DNA of 64,000 bases from Thalassomonas viridans (GCF_000948985.2 NZ_CP059733.1:3100001-3164000); one strand, 5' to 3'. Counted from the stretch's first letter, positions 8,806 through 19,143 are shown. Numbers and translations are program-made. The notes: a model not told the origin generated them from the letters alone.

Positions 8806-9384
8806 CTAACCTGAGTCAGGCAGCAGGCCGGTAAGTTGTTTGCTTATTTGAGTGACATCTTTGTTCAGGCCGTCAAGTTGGCTGATAACGACCCCGTTTG
8901 CATCGATTAAACTGATGATATTGGCATGGGAAAAGTCCCCGTTGGGCATTTCTTTGTAATTGACGCCCAGCACGGCCGCCAGCTGACGCACGCTGGTTTG
9001 GTCGGCGGTAATAAGGGACCAGTTATGGTCGAGCTTCCTTTTGTTTTTATAGGCCAGTAAGGCGTCTGGCGTATCCCGTCCGGGATCCAGTGAAATCAGC
9101 AGGCAGGTGATTTCATCGTGCAGGGGGAGCGGAATTCTTTTGCGTATGCTGGTCATTTTGGCAGTGATCATCGGGCAGGCGTGCTGGCAGCTGGTGTAGA
9201 CCATGGCTGCCAGCACAGGTTTGCCGGCAAAAGCGGCCAGGCGGATTTTTTGGTTGTGATGGTTGCGCCAGTCTCCCGGCAGATGAAAAAGGGACATCTC
9301 GGGCCAGTCGTCCTGTGCGCCTGCCTGCGGTGAAAAATAACACAGACTCAGTAATAAAGGTATGAACAGATAGTATTTAATCAT
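8806..9384 (-). CDS. SCO1/SenC-family copper chaperone in the nirK operon
   Basis: A 192-residue exported thioredoxin-fold protein. The start MIKYYLF at 9384 is chosen because GGGGA precedes it by a good distance; a longer frame to 9408 exists. A signal peptide of about 24 residues ends at GAQ. The copper/redox site of the SCO family is complete: TSCQHACP gives the CxxxC pair and the distal histidine is in DFSHANI. SCO proteins deliver or reduce copper for CuA-type centres, and here the gene is third in a nirK-nirV-sco operon, overlapping the end of the SUMF1-like gene by 8 bp. The context suggests copper supply to NirK rather than to an oxidase; that role is inferred. Confidence 0.85.
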   Translation of the reverse strand: MIKYYLFIPLLLSLCYFSPQAGAQDDWPEMSLFHLPGDWRNHHNQKIRLAAFAGKPVLAAMVYTSCQHACPMITAKMTSIRKRIPLPLHDEITCLLISLDPGRDTPDALLAYKNKRKLDHNWSLITADQTSVRQLAAVLGVNYKEMPNGDFSHANIISLIDANGVVISQLDGLNKDVTQISKQLTGLLPDSG

Positions 9385-10168
9385 TGCTTTTCCCCGCACT
9401 TTGGGCACAGCGAAAGCCCAGGTTACCTACGGTATAATTGCCTTTTAAGGCGCTGCGAAAACCAAAGCGCATAAAGGCGCCATAATCTAATTTGTCCTTT
9501 GCGCCCAGGGCGCCGCTGCCGCAAAACATATTGCGGTTCAGGCTGGCGTTTTCCCTGGACTCGCCGGTGACCAGGGCCGTGTTATAATCCAGGTTCCATT
9601 CCCACAACAAGCCGTGCAGATCATAAACCGACCAGTAGTTTTTATGACCCTGTTTGACGTCGGCCAGTTCCCCTGTGCTGGGCTTACTGTACCAGTCGAG
9701 TATTTGCTGGCGGTAGCCCGGCTGGCCCATGGCATTGGGGCGTTTTTCATCGGCGATGGCCGCATATTCCCATTGCATGATGGTCGGCAGCTGTTTATTG
9801 AGTGCCTGGCAGTAGGCCGATGCGGCGAACCAGGAGACATGACGCACCGGTTTATTGGCTTCGCCGGGCTTAAAGGCAAAGTCAGCAGGCCAGTGCTTTA
9901 AATAGGTCTTTTCAGCAAAAATGCGTTTGATGCGTGTTTTGCTCCATTGGGGATTTTGCCGAATAAAGCTGAGATAATCGCCGTTGGTGACCGGCGCCTG
10001 ATCCAGGTAAAAGTCCTCGACCAGGATGGAAATCTTGTTGCCGTCTTTGTCCCGGTCAAAAAAAGGGGAAAAAGGCCCGCCGGAGATTTTCACCATGCCC
10101 TGGGGTAAAGCCGCCGCCGCGGGCAGGGCCGTTATCAGTGACAGGCACACAGTTGCCAGGTGTCTCAT
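9377..10168 (-). CDS. nirV: NirV-like SUMF1/formylglycine-generating-enzyme-fold protein
   Basis: A 263-residue exported protein with a signal peptide ending near AAALPQG. SUMF1-fold landmarks are present: VKISGGPFSPF at the start, VEDFYLDQAPVTNGDYLSF, PVRHVSWFAASAYCQALNKQLPT, WEYAA, 'YDLHGLLWEWNLD' and the closing NLGFRCA. The reactive cysteine pair of true formylglycine-generating enzymes is not evident, so sulfatase activation is unlikely. NirV proteins of this fold are known to be encoded next to nirK; this gene starts 9 bp after the nirK stop and is followed by the SCO gene. Role in nitrite reductase maturation is the usual proposal but unproven. Assigned by fold plus position. Confidence 0.8.
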   Translation of the reverse strand: MRHLATVCLSLITALPAAAALPQGMVKISGGPFSPFFDRDKDGNKISILVEDFYLDQAPVTNGDYLSFIRQNPQWSKTRIKRIFAEKTYLKHWPADFAFKPGEANKPVRHVSWFAASAYCQALNKQLPTIMQWEYAAIADEKRPNAMGQPGYRQQILDWYSKPSTGELADVKQGHKNYWSVYDLHGLLWEWNLDYNTALVTGESRENASLNRNMFCGSGALGAKDKLDYGAFMRFGFRSALKGNYTVGNLGFRCAQSAGKSND

Positions 10169-10177
10169 ATGTTTGCC

Positions 10178-11599
10178 TTAATGATCTTTTTTCTTCACTG
10201 CTGCCACATCCGAGGGCTTAACCACACTCTTGTTATTGCCCCATGAGTGGTAGATATAGGTCAGGACATTGGCAATATCCTCGTTACTTAAGCCCAGTGC
10301 CGGCATGACGCCATTATAGGTTTTGCCGTTGACTTTGATCTTGCCTGTCAGGCCGTTTTTCACTGCTTCAATGCTTTTTCGTATGCTGGCATTGAGATAA
10401 TCCGACTGCGCCAGCGGCGGGAAGGCATTTTCAACGCCCTGGCCGGCTTCCTGGTGGCAGGCCAGGCAGTTTTGTTTATAAATGCGTTCGCCAAAATGGA
10501 TGCGCTCCTCGGTATTTTGGGCAATCCTCGGGCCGGGGGCCAGGCCGCCCACTTGCTGGATAGCCCCGCCTTCAGGCAGGTATACGGCATCGGACTGCTT
10601 GCCTGAATATACCAGCAGGTTTTCTTCCCCCTTGACTTTCAGCATGCCCAGCGCCCCTTTGTTAAAGGCCCGAAAAATGGAGTGATCGACGATAATAAAG
10701 GTGCCGGGCACTTCAAGTTTCATATCCACTATCGCCGAGCCGCCGGCGGGCACCAGGGTGGTTTGCACATTATGGTTAATGGCTGTGCCGCCTTCGGTGA
10801 AGACGTTGTCAAAAATTTCCCCGATAACATGGAAGGAAGACACCAGGTTCGGCCCGCCGTTGCCCACATACAGGCGCACGGTTTCGCCGGTATTGGCGGT
10901 AATGGCCTTATCTTCTGCCATGGCGCCGACCGAGCCGTTAAACACCACATAGTCGGGGGTTTCGCTTAAGGCCTTGTCCATGCTGAAAGGCTGCAGGCCG
11001 GGAGCGCCGTATTCCCCCTGGGTATAGAATTCGCTTTGCATCACGTAATATTCCCTGTCGACGGCCGGCAAGCCTTCGACCGGTTCCACCAAAATCAAAC
11101 CGTACATGCCGTTGGCGATATGCATGCCTACCGGGGCCGTGGCGCAGTGATAGACATATAATCCCGGATTCAGGGCCTGGAAGGAAAAGGTAGAAGTATG
11201 TCCCGGTACGGTAAAGGAAGAGGTGGCACCGCCGCCGGGGCCGGTGACGGCATGTAAGTCTATATTGTGCGGCATTTTACTGTCGGGGTGGTTGCTCAGA
11301 TGGAATTCCACCAGGTCGCCTTCGCGTACCCGAATAAATTTTCCCGGCACTTCGCCGCCAAAGGTCCAGAAGGTATATTCGACGTCATCGGCAAGTTTTT
11401 TCACCACTTCGTTGGTTTCCAGCCTGACAATTACCTTAGTGGCATGCTTGCGGGTAATGGCGGGGGGAACATTGGGGGCATAGGTTAATACGGCTTCTTC
11501 TTCGCCTTGGATTGCCGGGGCCTGATGGCCGGTGGCAACGGCGGCAGTGCTTAGTGTCGCGAACAGGACACTGAGGATTACCGGGCTGAAATATTTCAC
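10178..11599 (-). CDS. nirK: Copper nitrite reductase NirK with fused C-terminal cytochrome c
   Basis: Periplasmic enzyme reducing nitrite to nitric oxide. Two cupredoxin domains (about 50-180 and 190-345) hold all copper ligands: MPHNIDLHAVTG and YVYHCATAPVGMHIANGMYG supply type 1 and type 2 ligands, and SFHVIGE plus VDHSIFRAFNKG supply the second-domain histidines. A C-terminal cytochrome c domain (from about residue 370) has heme motif CLACH near 381 and a likely axial Met in GVMPALG. This is the three-domain type known from Ralstonia pickettii and Pseudoalteromonas haloplanktis. The GTG at 11599 is preferred because AAAGG lies 8 bases upstream; an in-frame GTG at 11608 is the alternative. 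First gene of nirK-nirV-sco. I saw no FNR box directly upstream. Confidence 0.95.
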   Translation of the reverse strand: MKYFSPVILSVLFATLSTAAVATGHQAPAIQGEEEAVLTYAPNVPPAITRKHATKVIVRLETNEVVKKLADDVEYTFWTFGGEVPGKFIRVREGDLVEFHLSNHPDSKMPHNIDLHAVTGPGGGATSSFTVPGHTSTFSFQALNPGLYVYHCATAPVGMHIANGMYGLILVEPVEGLPAVDREYYVMQSEFYTQGEYGAPGLQPFSMDKALSETPDYVVFNGSVGAMAEDKAITANTGETVRLYVGNGGPNLVSSFHVIGEIFDNVFTEGGTAINHNVQTTLVPAGGSAIVDMKLEVPGTFIIVDHSIFRAFNKGALGMLKVKGEENLLVYSGKQSDAVYLPEGGAIQQVGGLAPGPRIAQNTEERIHFGERIYKQNCLACHQEAGQGVENAFPPLAQSDYLNASIRKSIEAVKNGLTGKIKVNGKTYNGVMPALGLSNEDIANVLTYIYHSWGNNKSVVKPSDVAAVKKKDH

Positions 11600-12151
11600 A
11601 TTATTCACCTTTTTAAAAAATACATAATTATTTTCTAAAATCAGCGAACATCCGCAAACATCACTTCAGCTAACGGGCAGGGAGAAAACCGGTTTTATCC
11701 ACCCGTTGCCGCACCTGTAAAATTACCGTCTTCTTGTACGGCTTTGGTCAAGAGTTTTGTGTCCGGCCATAGACGTTTATTTTCCTTCCTGTGAACAACT
11801 GGGTAATTCAGGCAGCAGTATTGCTTTATCGCTGTCCATTTAGGAAAAATCTATCGGCGGTGAATAAAAGATAGCAGAAAAAATACTATTCGGAAGCAGA
11901 AAACGACAGAATTTCCAGTTTATTTCCAGACGCAAGCCGCGGCTTTTAATGTTCGTTATAACCTATTGATCTTGTTTTGCTTTACCTGAGGATAATCTGC
12001 GGCCATTTGCCGGTGAAATGCGGGCGGCCTTATTTCTTTCATCGCGGAATTGATCCGTATCAACTTAGGGTTAATGCCCATTTGTACTTGGCCGGCGTTA
12101 AGGGTATTTTCACTTTATCTGTATCTGTTATGATTAATTTAAAGAGCGGTT
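11600..12151. other. Divergent intergenic region between nirK and norQ
   Basis: About 550 bp without a convincing gene. The only clear signal is the FNR/DNR box at 12050-12063 on the norQ side. The nirK side has an AT-rich stretch (11611-11640) but no recognisable activator site. A 63-codon frame at 11977-12168 covers the FNR box and the norQ start and is regarded as noise. Confidence 0.7.
12050..12063 (+). promoter_or_regulatory. FNR/DNR-type operator upstream of norQ
   Basis: TTGATCCGTATCAA is a perfect TTGAT-N4-ATCAA palindrome, the consensus shared by FNR, ANR and DNR/NNR-type regulators. A possible -10 (TGTACT, 12083-12088) puts the start of transcription near 12095-12098, so the box would be centred at about -40, the class II activator position. 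It predicts induction under low oxygen or NO. Confidence 0.8.
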
Positions 12152-12973
12152 ATGACTATAAGCAATAATGCGGCAACGATGAAGATAACCAAAGAGCAAG
12201 CACTTTACTACCAGCCCCAGGCCAATGAGGTTTCCTTATTTGAGCATGCCTACCGGCATGAGCTGCCGGTCTTGATCAAGGGGCCTACGGGTTGCGGTAA
12301 AACCCGTTTTATCGCCCACATGGCTGAAAAACTCAATAAACCCTTGTATACGGTTTCCTGCCATGATGATTTAACGGCAGCGGATCTGGTGGGCAGGCAT
12401 TTGATCGGTCCGCAGGGCACCTACTGGCAGGACGGCCCGTTAACCCGGGCGGTTAGGGAAGGGGGGATTTGTTATCTGGATGAAATTGTCGAAGCCCGTA
12501 AAGACACGACCGTGGTGCTTCATCCGCTTGCGGATGACAGACGGGTACTGCCGTTGGAACGTACCGGGGAGTTGATTACCGCTGCCCCGGGCTTTATGTT
12601 GGTGGTGTCTTATAATCCGGGTTACCAGAACCTGTTAAAAGGCATGAAGCCCAGTACCCGGCAAAGGTTTGTCGCGCTAAGGTTTGAATATCCCAGCAGC
12701 GAGGTTGAAGAAAAAATCCTGATCGAGGAAGCCGGCGCTGATCCTCATTTAGCTAATAAACTGGTTGAGTTGGCCCAGGCCCTGCGCCGCCTTGAACAAA
12801 ATGACCTGGATGAAGCGGCTTCTACCCGGTTGCTGATTTATGCCGCGAAAATGATTTCCAGCGGCATGCATCCCCTGGACGTATGCCGCTCTTGTCTGGC
12901 GGAGCCTTTATCCGACGATCCGCAAACCGTGTCTGCCCTGATGGATGTGGCCAGGATTTATTTTGACCAGTAA
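12152..12973 (+). CDS. norQ: NorQ/CbbQ-type MoxR AAA+ ATPase
   Basis: A 273-residue AAA+ ATPase of the MoxR group that is needed to assemble active nitric oxide reductase. Walker A GPTGCGKT is at about 44-51, Walker B is in GGICYLDEI, and sensor region VVSYNPGYQNLLKGMKPSTR followed by QRFVALRF is typical of NorQ/CbbQ. An internal in-frame ATG at 12179 is an alternative start. The partner von Willebrand-domain protein NorD, normally encoded beside norQ, is not in this window. norC and norB lie 0.8 kb downstream behind their own promoter, separated by a terminator and a small membrane protein gene. Confidence 0.88.
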   Translation: MTISNNAATMKITKEQALYYQPQANEVSLFEHAYRHELPVLIKGPTGCGKTRFIAHMAEKLNKPLYTVSCHDDLTAADLVGRHLIGPQGTYWQDGPLTRAVREGGICYLDEIVEARKDTTVVLHPLADDRRVLPLERTGELITAAPGFMLVVSYNPGYQNLLKGMKPSTRQRFVALRFEYPSSEVEEKILIEEAGADPHLANKLVELAQALRRLEQNDLDEAASTRLLIYAAKMISSGMHPLDVCRSCLAEPLSDDPQTVSALMDVARIYFDQ

Positions 12974-13004
12974 GTATTAACGGCAGGCATCAGGAACAAA
13001 CACA

Positions 13005-13034
13005 TGCCCCGGAATGATTCCGGGGCACTTTTGA
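13005..13034 (+). terminator. Rho-independent terminator after norQ
   Basis: TGCCCCGGAA at 13005-13014 pairs with TTCCGGGGCA at 13018-13027 around a three-base loop and is followed by CTTTTG. This separates norQ from the small membrane protein gene. Confidence 0.75.
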
Positions 13035-13107
13035 TCTTTGAGCACGAATTGTAAAATAAAAGGAAGTGATTTATCACTTATCTATTCGGGAATAACAGGG
13101 AAAGCTG

Positions 13108-13461
13108 ATGTCAGAAACGTCCAATGCCGCTAAACGCCTGGCGATCATTAGCCAGTCTTTATACCTGGCTAATCTGCTGCTGATTCCCGGTGTCTGTTTT
13201 ATTTTTTTAGTGTGGTTCTTTTACCGTAACAGGCGGGTAAAAAACTGGGGGGGTATCCACTTGTACCGGGCACTGCAGTTATCTGTGGCTGCCGGAGCCG
13301 CCCTGGTGGGGGTACCTTTACTCTTTGTTTGGTTTTCTGCAGACGTACAGGCCTCCCTGATGATGGTGGTTTTGTATTTTGTGACTATGCATGCGGCCCT
13401 GGTGCTGGTGGGCATGTTGAATTTATCACGGGCGATGGCCCGAAAGCTTCCCCTGTTTTAA
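13108..13461 (+). CDS. Small three-span membrane protein in the nor locus, unknown function
   Basis: A 117-residue protein with three hydrophobic segments at about 20-40 (NLLLIPGVCFIFLVWFF), 52-72 (LSVAAGAALVGVPLLFVWF) and 78-103 (MMVVLYFVTMHAALVLVGML). It starts with a soluble MSETSNAAKRL tail. I do not recognise the family. It lies between norQ and norCB on the same strand, preceded by a terminator and followed by a 355-bp gap with the norC promoter, so it may be its own transcription unit. Position suggests a link with NO reductase assembly or respiration, but there is no motif to support this. Confidence 0.6.
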   Translation: MSETSNAAKRLAIISQSLYLANLLLIPGVCFIFLVWFFYRNRRVKNWGGIHLYRALQLSVAAGAALVGVPLLFVWFSADVQASLMMVVLYFVTMHAALVLVGMLNLSRAMARKLPLF

Positions 13462-13816
13462 GCGCTGGAGCACAGGGCGCAGCGCTTTTCCCCCGTAGGC
13501 CTGGCTTCTTGCTGCAACACTTGCTTAACCTTTTTACCCATTTCACCTACTACCTGTAGTCGGTACCGGTTTGCCGCGGGGATCATTTTGTTGATGGCCA
13601 TTTGAAAAACCCTATTTATTTTATGGGTTTATTGCGTTTTTTTATGATTTTTATTAACTGTTTTTTGCCTCTTGTTTGACATGGCGCAATGTAATTTTTA
13701 TTAGCGCTTTGTTACGAAAATACATATGTAAAAACTTGATTTCCATCAATATGAGTGGGAGGAAAGTGTCTATACTTGGTCGTGCTTTATTCATTTTCTT
13801 ATTTAAGGAAAACACC
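13462..13816. other. norCB promoter region
   Basis: An intergenic stretch of 355 bp. It holds a palindrome TACATATGTA (13721-13730), the FNR/DNR box (13736-13749) and a near-consensus -10 (TATACT, 13771-13776), all pointing at norC. A longer frame running through it into norC from 13676 has no ribosome binding site and is rejected. Confidence 0.7.
13736..13776 (+). promoter_or_regulatory. FNR/DNR box plus -10: class II promoter of norCB
   Basis: TTGATTTCCATCAA at 13736-13749 is a perfect FNR/DNR box. TATACT at 13771-13776 fits the -10 consensus in five of six bases. With transcription starting near 13783, the box is centred at about -41, the exact class II activator spacing. It matches the box upstream of norQ, so the two nor units should respond together. 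Confidence 0.85.
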
Positions 13817-15660
<1,844 letters not shown>

Positions 15661-15694
15661 AAAATTATTTATCTGTTAGTTAAAGTAAAAGTGC

Positions 15695-15724
15695 AAAGCC
15701 GTGGCTAACCCCACGGCTTTTTTT
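15695..15724 (+). terminator. Rho-independent terminator after norB
   Basis: AAAGCCGTGG (15695-15704) pairs with CCACGGCTTT (15711-15720) and runs into a T tract. Clear intrinsic terminator for norCB. Confidence 0.9.
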
Positions 15725-15824
15725 GTGCATGGACGCATTTATCCTGCGACCACATGGAAGTGAAAGAGCAGGGTTTGTGCATGGACGCATTTATCCTGCG
15801 GTGACAAGGAGGTGAAAAGCAGGG
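15722..15824. repeat. Two-copy tandem repeat of about 52 bp behind norB
   Basis: A 27-bp block beginning TTTGTGCATGGACGC is found identically at 15722-15748 and 15774-15800. The 24-25 bp after each copy (ending AGCAGGG) are similar but not identical, so the full unit is about 52 bp. It overlaps the T tail of the norB terminator. Function unknown. Confidence 0.85.
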
Positions 15825-15928
15825 TCATAATATGGGATAAAGCATTGCGACTTATGTCTTTAGTTGCAATCTGCGCATGAACTGGTATTTTAGCGCAAGT
15901 CTTGCCTGCTACTAATCCCGTGAAATTC

Positions 15929-17203
15929 ATGAAATTTTTATCTCTAAGAATATTTTTGCCCCTTTTCTTTTGTTTTTTTAGCCAAGTTTCCCTGTCTGCG
16001 CAAACACCTGATAATGTGCAGGGGAACAACCAACTCTATCAGTTGATCAATACCCGGTTAGCCCAGATGCAGGCAGTGGCTCTGTATAAGTGGCAGCATC
16101 AAAAGCCCGTTGAAGACATCAAACGAGAGCAGGTGGTTATCGAGAAAAGTGTTGCTCAGGCCATGGAGCAAGGGCTTACGGCTGAGGGGATTACACCGTT
16201 TTTTCAGATACAGATTTCTCTGGCGAAAAAGATACAAAATTATTACCACAAGCGCTGGGCAAAGCAAGGCTTGCCTGAATCTATGGGAACGGAAACAGAG
16301 CTCCTTTCACTTGAAAAGATCCGCGCCGGATTGATTACGTTAGGCGCAGGCATTATCGCTCATATGGCGGTGAGTACTGAAGACCATGATTTTGAGCAAT
16401 TTATGCAGATTGTTCGGCACCCGGCACTGAACATGAAGGATAAGGCGGTTTTGTTTCAGGCACTGTCCCGGGTTAAGCCTGTGTCCTATAGCAGTAGGCT
16501 GGACAGAATTGTCGCAGAAAAAATCCTCTATGTGGGTAGCACCGGAGATTATCAGCCTTTTTCCTATTATCAGGCTGATACAGATTCAGGGGAAAAAATA
16601 CTTACCGGGATAGATATCGCCTTGGCCTGCGACCTGGCCAAGACACTGGGGGCAACGGCCGTGTTTATACCCACCAGCTGGCCCGGTTTGTTAACGGATC
16701 TCGGCAGCGGCAATTACGATATTATGATGAGCGGTATTTCAAAAAAGCTGTTCCGTCAGCAGCTGGGACTATTTTCTGACAGTTACCATCAGGGCGGGAA
16801 AACCCCTGTTTCCCTGTGCCGGAAAAAACATTTGTTCGATTCGCTGGAAAAAATAGACCGGCCGGATACCCGGCTTATCGTCAACAGGGGCGGCACCAAC
16901 CAGCGTTTTGTCAAAGAGTATATCAGACAGGCGCAGGTATTTGTGCACGAGGATAATGCCACTATTTTTGAGCAGATATTAGCCGGCAAGGCTGATGTGA
17001 TGATCACAGATAAGATTGAAGTGGTGGTGCAGGCGAAAAAACATGCTGATTTATGTGCAACCATGCCCGACGATACTTTAAGTTATTCAGCCAAGGCTTT
17101 TTTAATCAACAGGGATCTGATCTGGCTTGAATATATCAATGCCTGGCTGGAGCAAGTAAAAAGCGACGGCAGCCTCAAGCAGGTGTTTAACCGTTATCTG
17201 TAA
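15929..17203 (+). CDS. Periplasmic chorismate mutase (AroQ-gamma) fused to cyclohexadienyl dehydratase (PheC-like)
   Basis: A 424-residue exported bifunctional protein. A signal peptide (MKFLSLRIFLPLFF... to SLSAQ) is followed at about 30-180 by an all-helical AroQ-gamma domain with the usual NTRLAQMQAVALYKWQHQKP pattern and conserved Arg and Lys residues. Residues 195-424 match cyclohexadienyl dehydratase of the binding-protein fold: YVGSTGDYQPFSYY, LTGIDIALACDLAKTLGA, TSWPGLLTDLGSGNYDIMMS, GISKKLFRQQ, RLIVNRGGTNQRFV, ILAGKADVMITDKIE. Together they would convert chorismate to prephenate and then phenylpyruvate in the periplasm. The start at 15929 is chosen for the signal peptide; GTG at 15920 and TTG at 15902 are in frame. 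No neighbour belongs to aromatic biosynthesis. Confidence 0.85.
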   Translation: MKFLSLRIFLPLFFCFFSQVSLSAQTPDNVQGNNQLYQLINTRLAQMQAVALYKWQHQKPVEDIKREQVVIEKSVAQAMEQGLTAEGITPFFQIQISLAKKIQNYYHKRWAKQGLPESMGTETELLSLEKIRAGLITLGAGIIAHMAVSTEDHDFEQFMQIVRHPALNMKDKAVLFQALSRVKPVSYSSRLDRIVAEKILYVGSTGDYQPFSYYQADTDSGEKILTGIDIALACDLAKTLGATAVFIPTSWPGLLTDLGSGNYDIMMSGISKKLFRQQLGLFSDSYHQGGKTPVSLCRKKHLFDSLEKIDRPDTRLIVNRGGTNQRFVKEYIRQAQVFVHEDNATIFEQILAGKADVMITDKIEVVVQAKKHADLCATMPDDTLSYSAKAFLINRDLIWLEYINAWLEQVKSDGSLKQVFNRYL

Positions 17204-17357
17204 GGGGGTCGTGTTGCTAAGCGGACAAATAACAATCAAAGAGAAGTAAAGCGGGTTTTACTGCTTGGCCTCCCGGTTCAGACTTGATTAAAATAGGCGT
17301 CCCACGCCTTGTGGCGGTCAGCTTCAACAGAAAGCGTATACAGGAAACAAAGAATTA

Positions 17358-18743
17358 ATGGCAAAGGCAAAAAACAAAATCAGTTATGTGTGCTCGGAGT
17401 GCGGTACAGATTATCCGCGCTGGCAGGGCAATTGCGGCGCCTGTAAAGCATGGAATACCATAGTTGAATTTAAAGAAGCTAAGGTGCCTACCCAAAGAAC
17501 CGCACAAACCTCGGCGGGGTATTCGGTACAGGATGCTGAGATTGAAAAGCTCAGTGAAGTTTCCGATCAGCAGCTGCACCGCTATAAAACCGGCAGCAGC
17601 GAATTTGACCGGGTGCTGGGACAAGGCATAGTGCACGGCTCTGTGGTGCTGCTTTCCGGTTCGCCGGGGGCGGGTAAGTCGACCCTGCTGATTGATGTCT
17701 TGTCCCAGTTGAGTCAGATCGCCCCGGCGCTTTATGTCAGCGGCGAGGAAAGCAAAAACCAGATCAAAGACAGGGGAGATCGCCTGAAGCTGGATCTGAG
17801 TAAGATTGACATCATGACCACGGGGGATATCGAGCGTATCTGCCAGGTGGCACTGGACAGGGGCCATAAGTTTTTGGTGATCGACTCTATCCAGACCATG
17901 TTTTTAACCGGTATAGATTCCTCTCCGGGCAATGTCACCCAGGTGAAAGAGTCGGCGGCTTATTTAAACCGGGCATCGAAAGAGCATGGTATCACCACCA
18001 TTATTATTGTTCATGAAACAAAGGACGGCAGCATCAGCGGGCCGCAAACCTTGAGCCATATCGGCGATGCCACTTTACGTATCGCCCGTGAATCGGATTC
18101 GAAATACCGTACTATACGCGCCGATAAAAACCGTTTTGGCAGTGCCGAAGAAATCGGTACCCTGGCGATGATGCCTGACGGCCTTAAAGATGTGACCAAT
18201 CCCTCGGCGATCTTTTTAGAGCACGGCAGTGTCGAGGCTTCCGGCAATATTGCCTATGCCTCGGCGGAAGGGCGCAGAACTTTGTTGGTGAACCTGCAAT
18301 CCCTGGTGGATGTTAGTAACGGTGAGATCCCGCAGCGGGGCGTGGTCGGGGTTGATTATAAACGTTTGTCTATGCTGTTGGCGGTGATGCGCAAACGTAT
18401 GTCTGTATCCATAGGGGATAACGACATTTATATCAATGTCGTCGGCGGCCTGAAGCTTAACGAAACCGGTACCGACGTACCTATGCTGCTGGCGATGCTG
18501 TCATCGTTTCGCGATAAGATCCTTTCCAGCAAAACCCTGGCCTTTGGTGAAGTCGGCCTTTCCGGGGAAGTACGTCCCGTGCCTATGGGACAGGAGCGTA
18601 TCAAGGAAGCGATCCGTAACGGTTTTGAAATCGTGATCGTGCCCAAGAAAAATTACCATAAAAGCCTGGAAACCCCGGGAGTGAAGCTTATTGCCATCAG
18701 CCAGGTGTCTGAGCTGGAAAATGTCTTCGACCTGGCGACTTGA
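17358..18743 (+). CDS. radA: DNA repair and recombination ATPase RadA (Sms)
   Basis: A 461-residue cytoplasmic protein that promotes branch migration and processing of recombination intermediates. The N-terminal C4 zinc motif has Cys at 12, 15, 26 and 29. A RecA-like core has Walker A GSPGAGKST at about 101-109, and the RadA signature KNRFG lies near residue 255. The C-terminal third is the Lon-protease-like P domain ('NVVGGLKLNETGTDVPMLLA', 'GEVGLSGEVRPV'). Length is normal. The DUF1330 gene follows after 28 bp. Confidence 0.97.
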   Translation: MAKAKNKISYVCSECGTDYPRWQGNCGACKAWNTIVEFKEAKVPTQRTAQTSAGYSVQDAEIEKLSEVSDQQLHRYKTGSSEFDRVLGQGIVHGSVVLLSGSPGAGKSTLLIDVLSQLSQIAPALYVSGEESKNQIKDRGDRLKLDLSKIDIMTTGDIERICQVALDRGHKFLVIDSIQTMFLTGIDSSPGNVTQVKESAAYLNRASKEHGITTIIIVHETKDGSISGPQTLSHIGDATLRIARESDSKYRTIRADKNRFGSAEEIGTLAMMPDGLKDVTNPSAIFLEHGSVEASGNIAYASAEGRRTLLVNLQSLVDVSNGEIPQRGVVGVDYKRLSMLLAVMRKRMSVSIGDNDIYINVVGGLKLNETGTDVPMLLAMLSSFRDKILSSKTLAFGEVGLSGEVRPVPMGQERIKEAIRNGFEIVIVPKKNYHKSLETPGVKLIAISQVSELENVFDLAT

Positions 18744-18771
18744 TCGTCCAATAACAAAATAAGGAAGCATT

Positions 18772-19074
18772 ATGGCATATGAACTCCTGGTGGGTCTGGA
18801 AGTCACCGATGATGATATTTATCAGGCCTACCGCCAGGCGATGAAGCCGATATTAGCCTCTTATGGTGGGGGCTTTGGTGTCGATTTTCGTGTTAGTGAG
18901 GTATTATTGCCTGAAGCCGAACCGAACATTAACCGGGTTTTTACCATATACTTTCGTGATGAAGCGGCAAAAAATGACTTTTTCACTGATAGCGATTACC
19001 TTGAAGTGAAAGAGAAATATTTTGAATCATCGGTGGCAGGTACCAGTATTTTTGCCAGTTACGGGCGTGACTAG
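18772..19074 (+). CDS. DUF1330 family protein
   Basis: A 100-residue cytoplasmic protein with the ferredoxin-like dimeric alpha/beta-barrel pattern of DUF1330: an opening strand MAYELLVGLEV, a helix with YRQAMKPILASYGG, the strand FRVSEVLLPE, then FTIYFRDEAAKNDFFTDSDYLEVKEKYF. An AAGGAAGC ribosome binding site lies just upstream. No catalytic role is established for the family. It probably shares a transcript with radA, though the partnership is not general. Confidence 0.8.
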   Translation: MAYELLVGLEVTDDDIYQAYRQAMKPILASYGGGFGVDFRVSEVLLPEAEPNINRVFTIYFRDEAAKNDFFTDSDYLEVKEKYFESSVAGTSIFASYGRD

Positions 19075-19143
19075 GTAAAAACGGCTCAGCTCCTGTTTGC
19101 CGGCTATTTTATTCAATGCCGGAAACGGTTTTAGGAGGGCTAG

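Noticed and set aside
11977..12168. 63-codon ORF upstream of norQ
   Set aside because: It covers the FNR box and promoter and overlaps the norQ start; no ribosome site or homology signal.
13676..13816. N-terminal extension of NorC
   Set aside because: It would read through the FNR box and -10 element. The ATG at 13817 has a good ribosome site and gives the normal NorC length.
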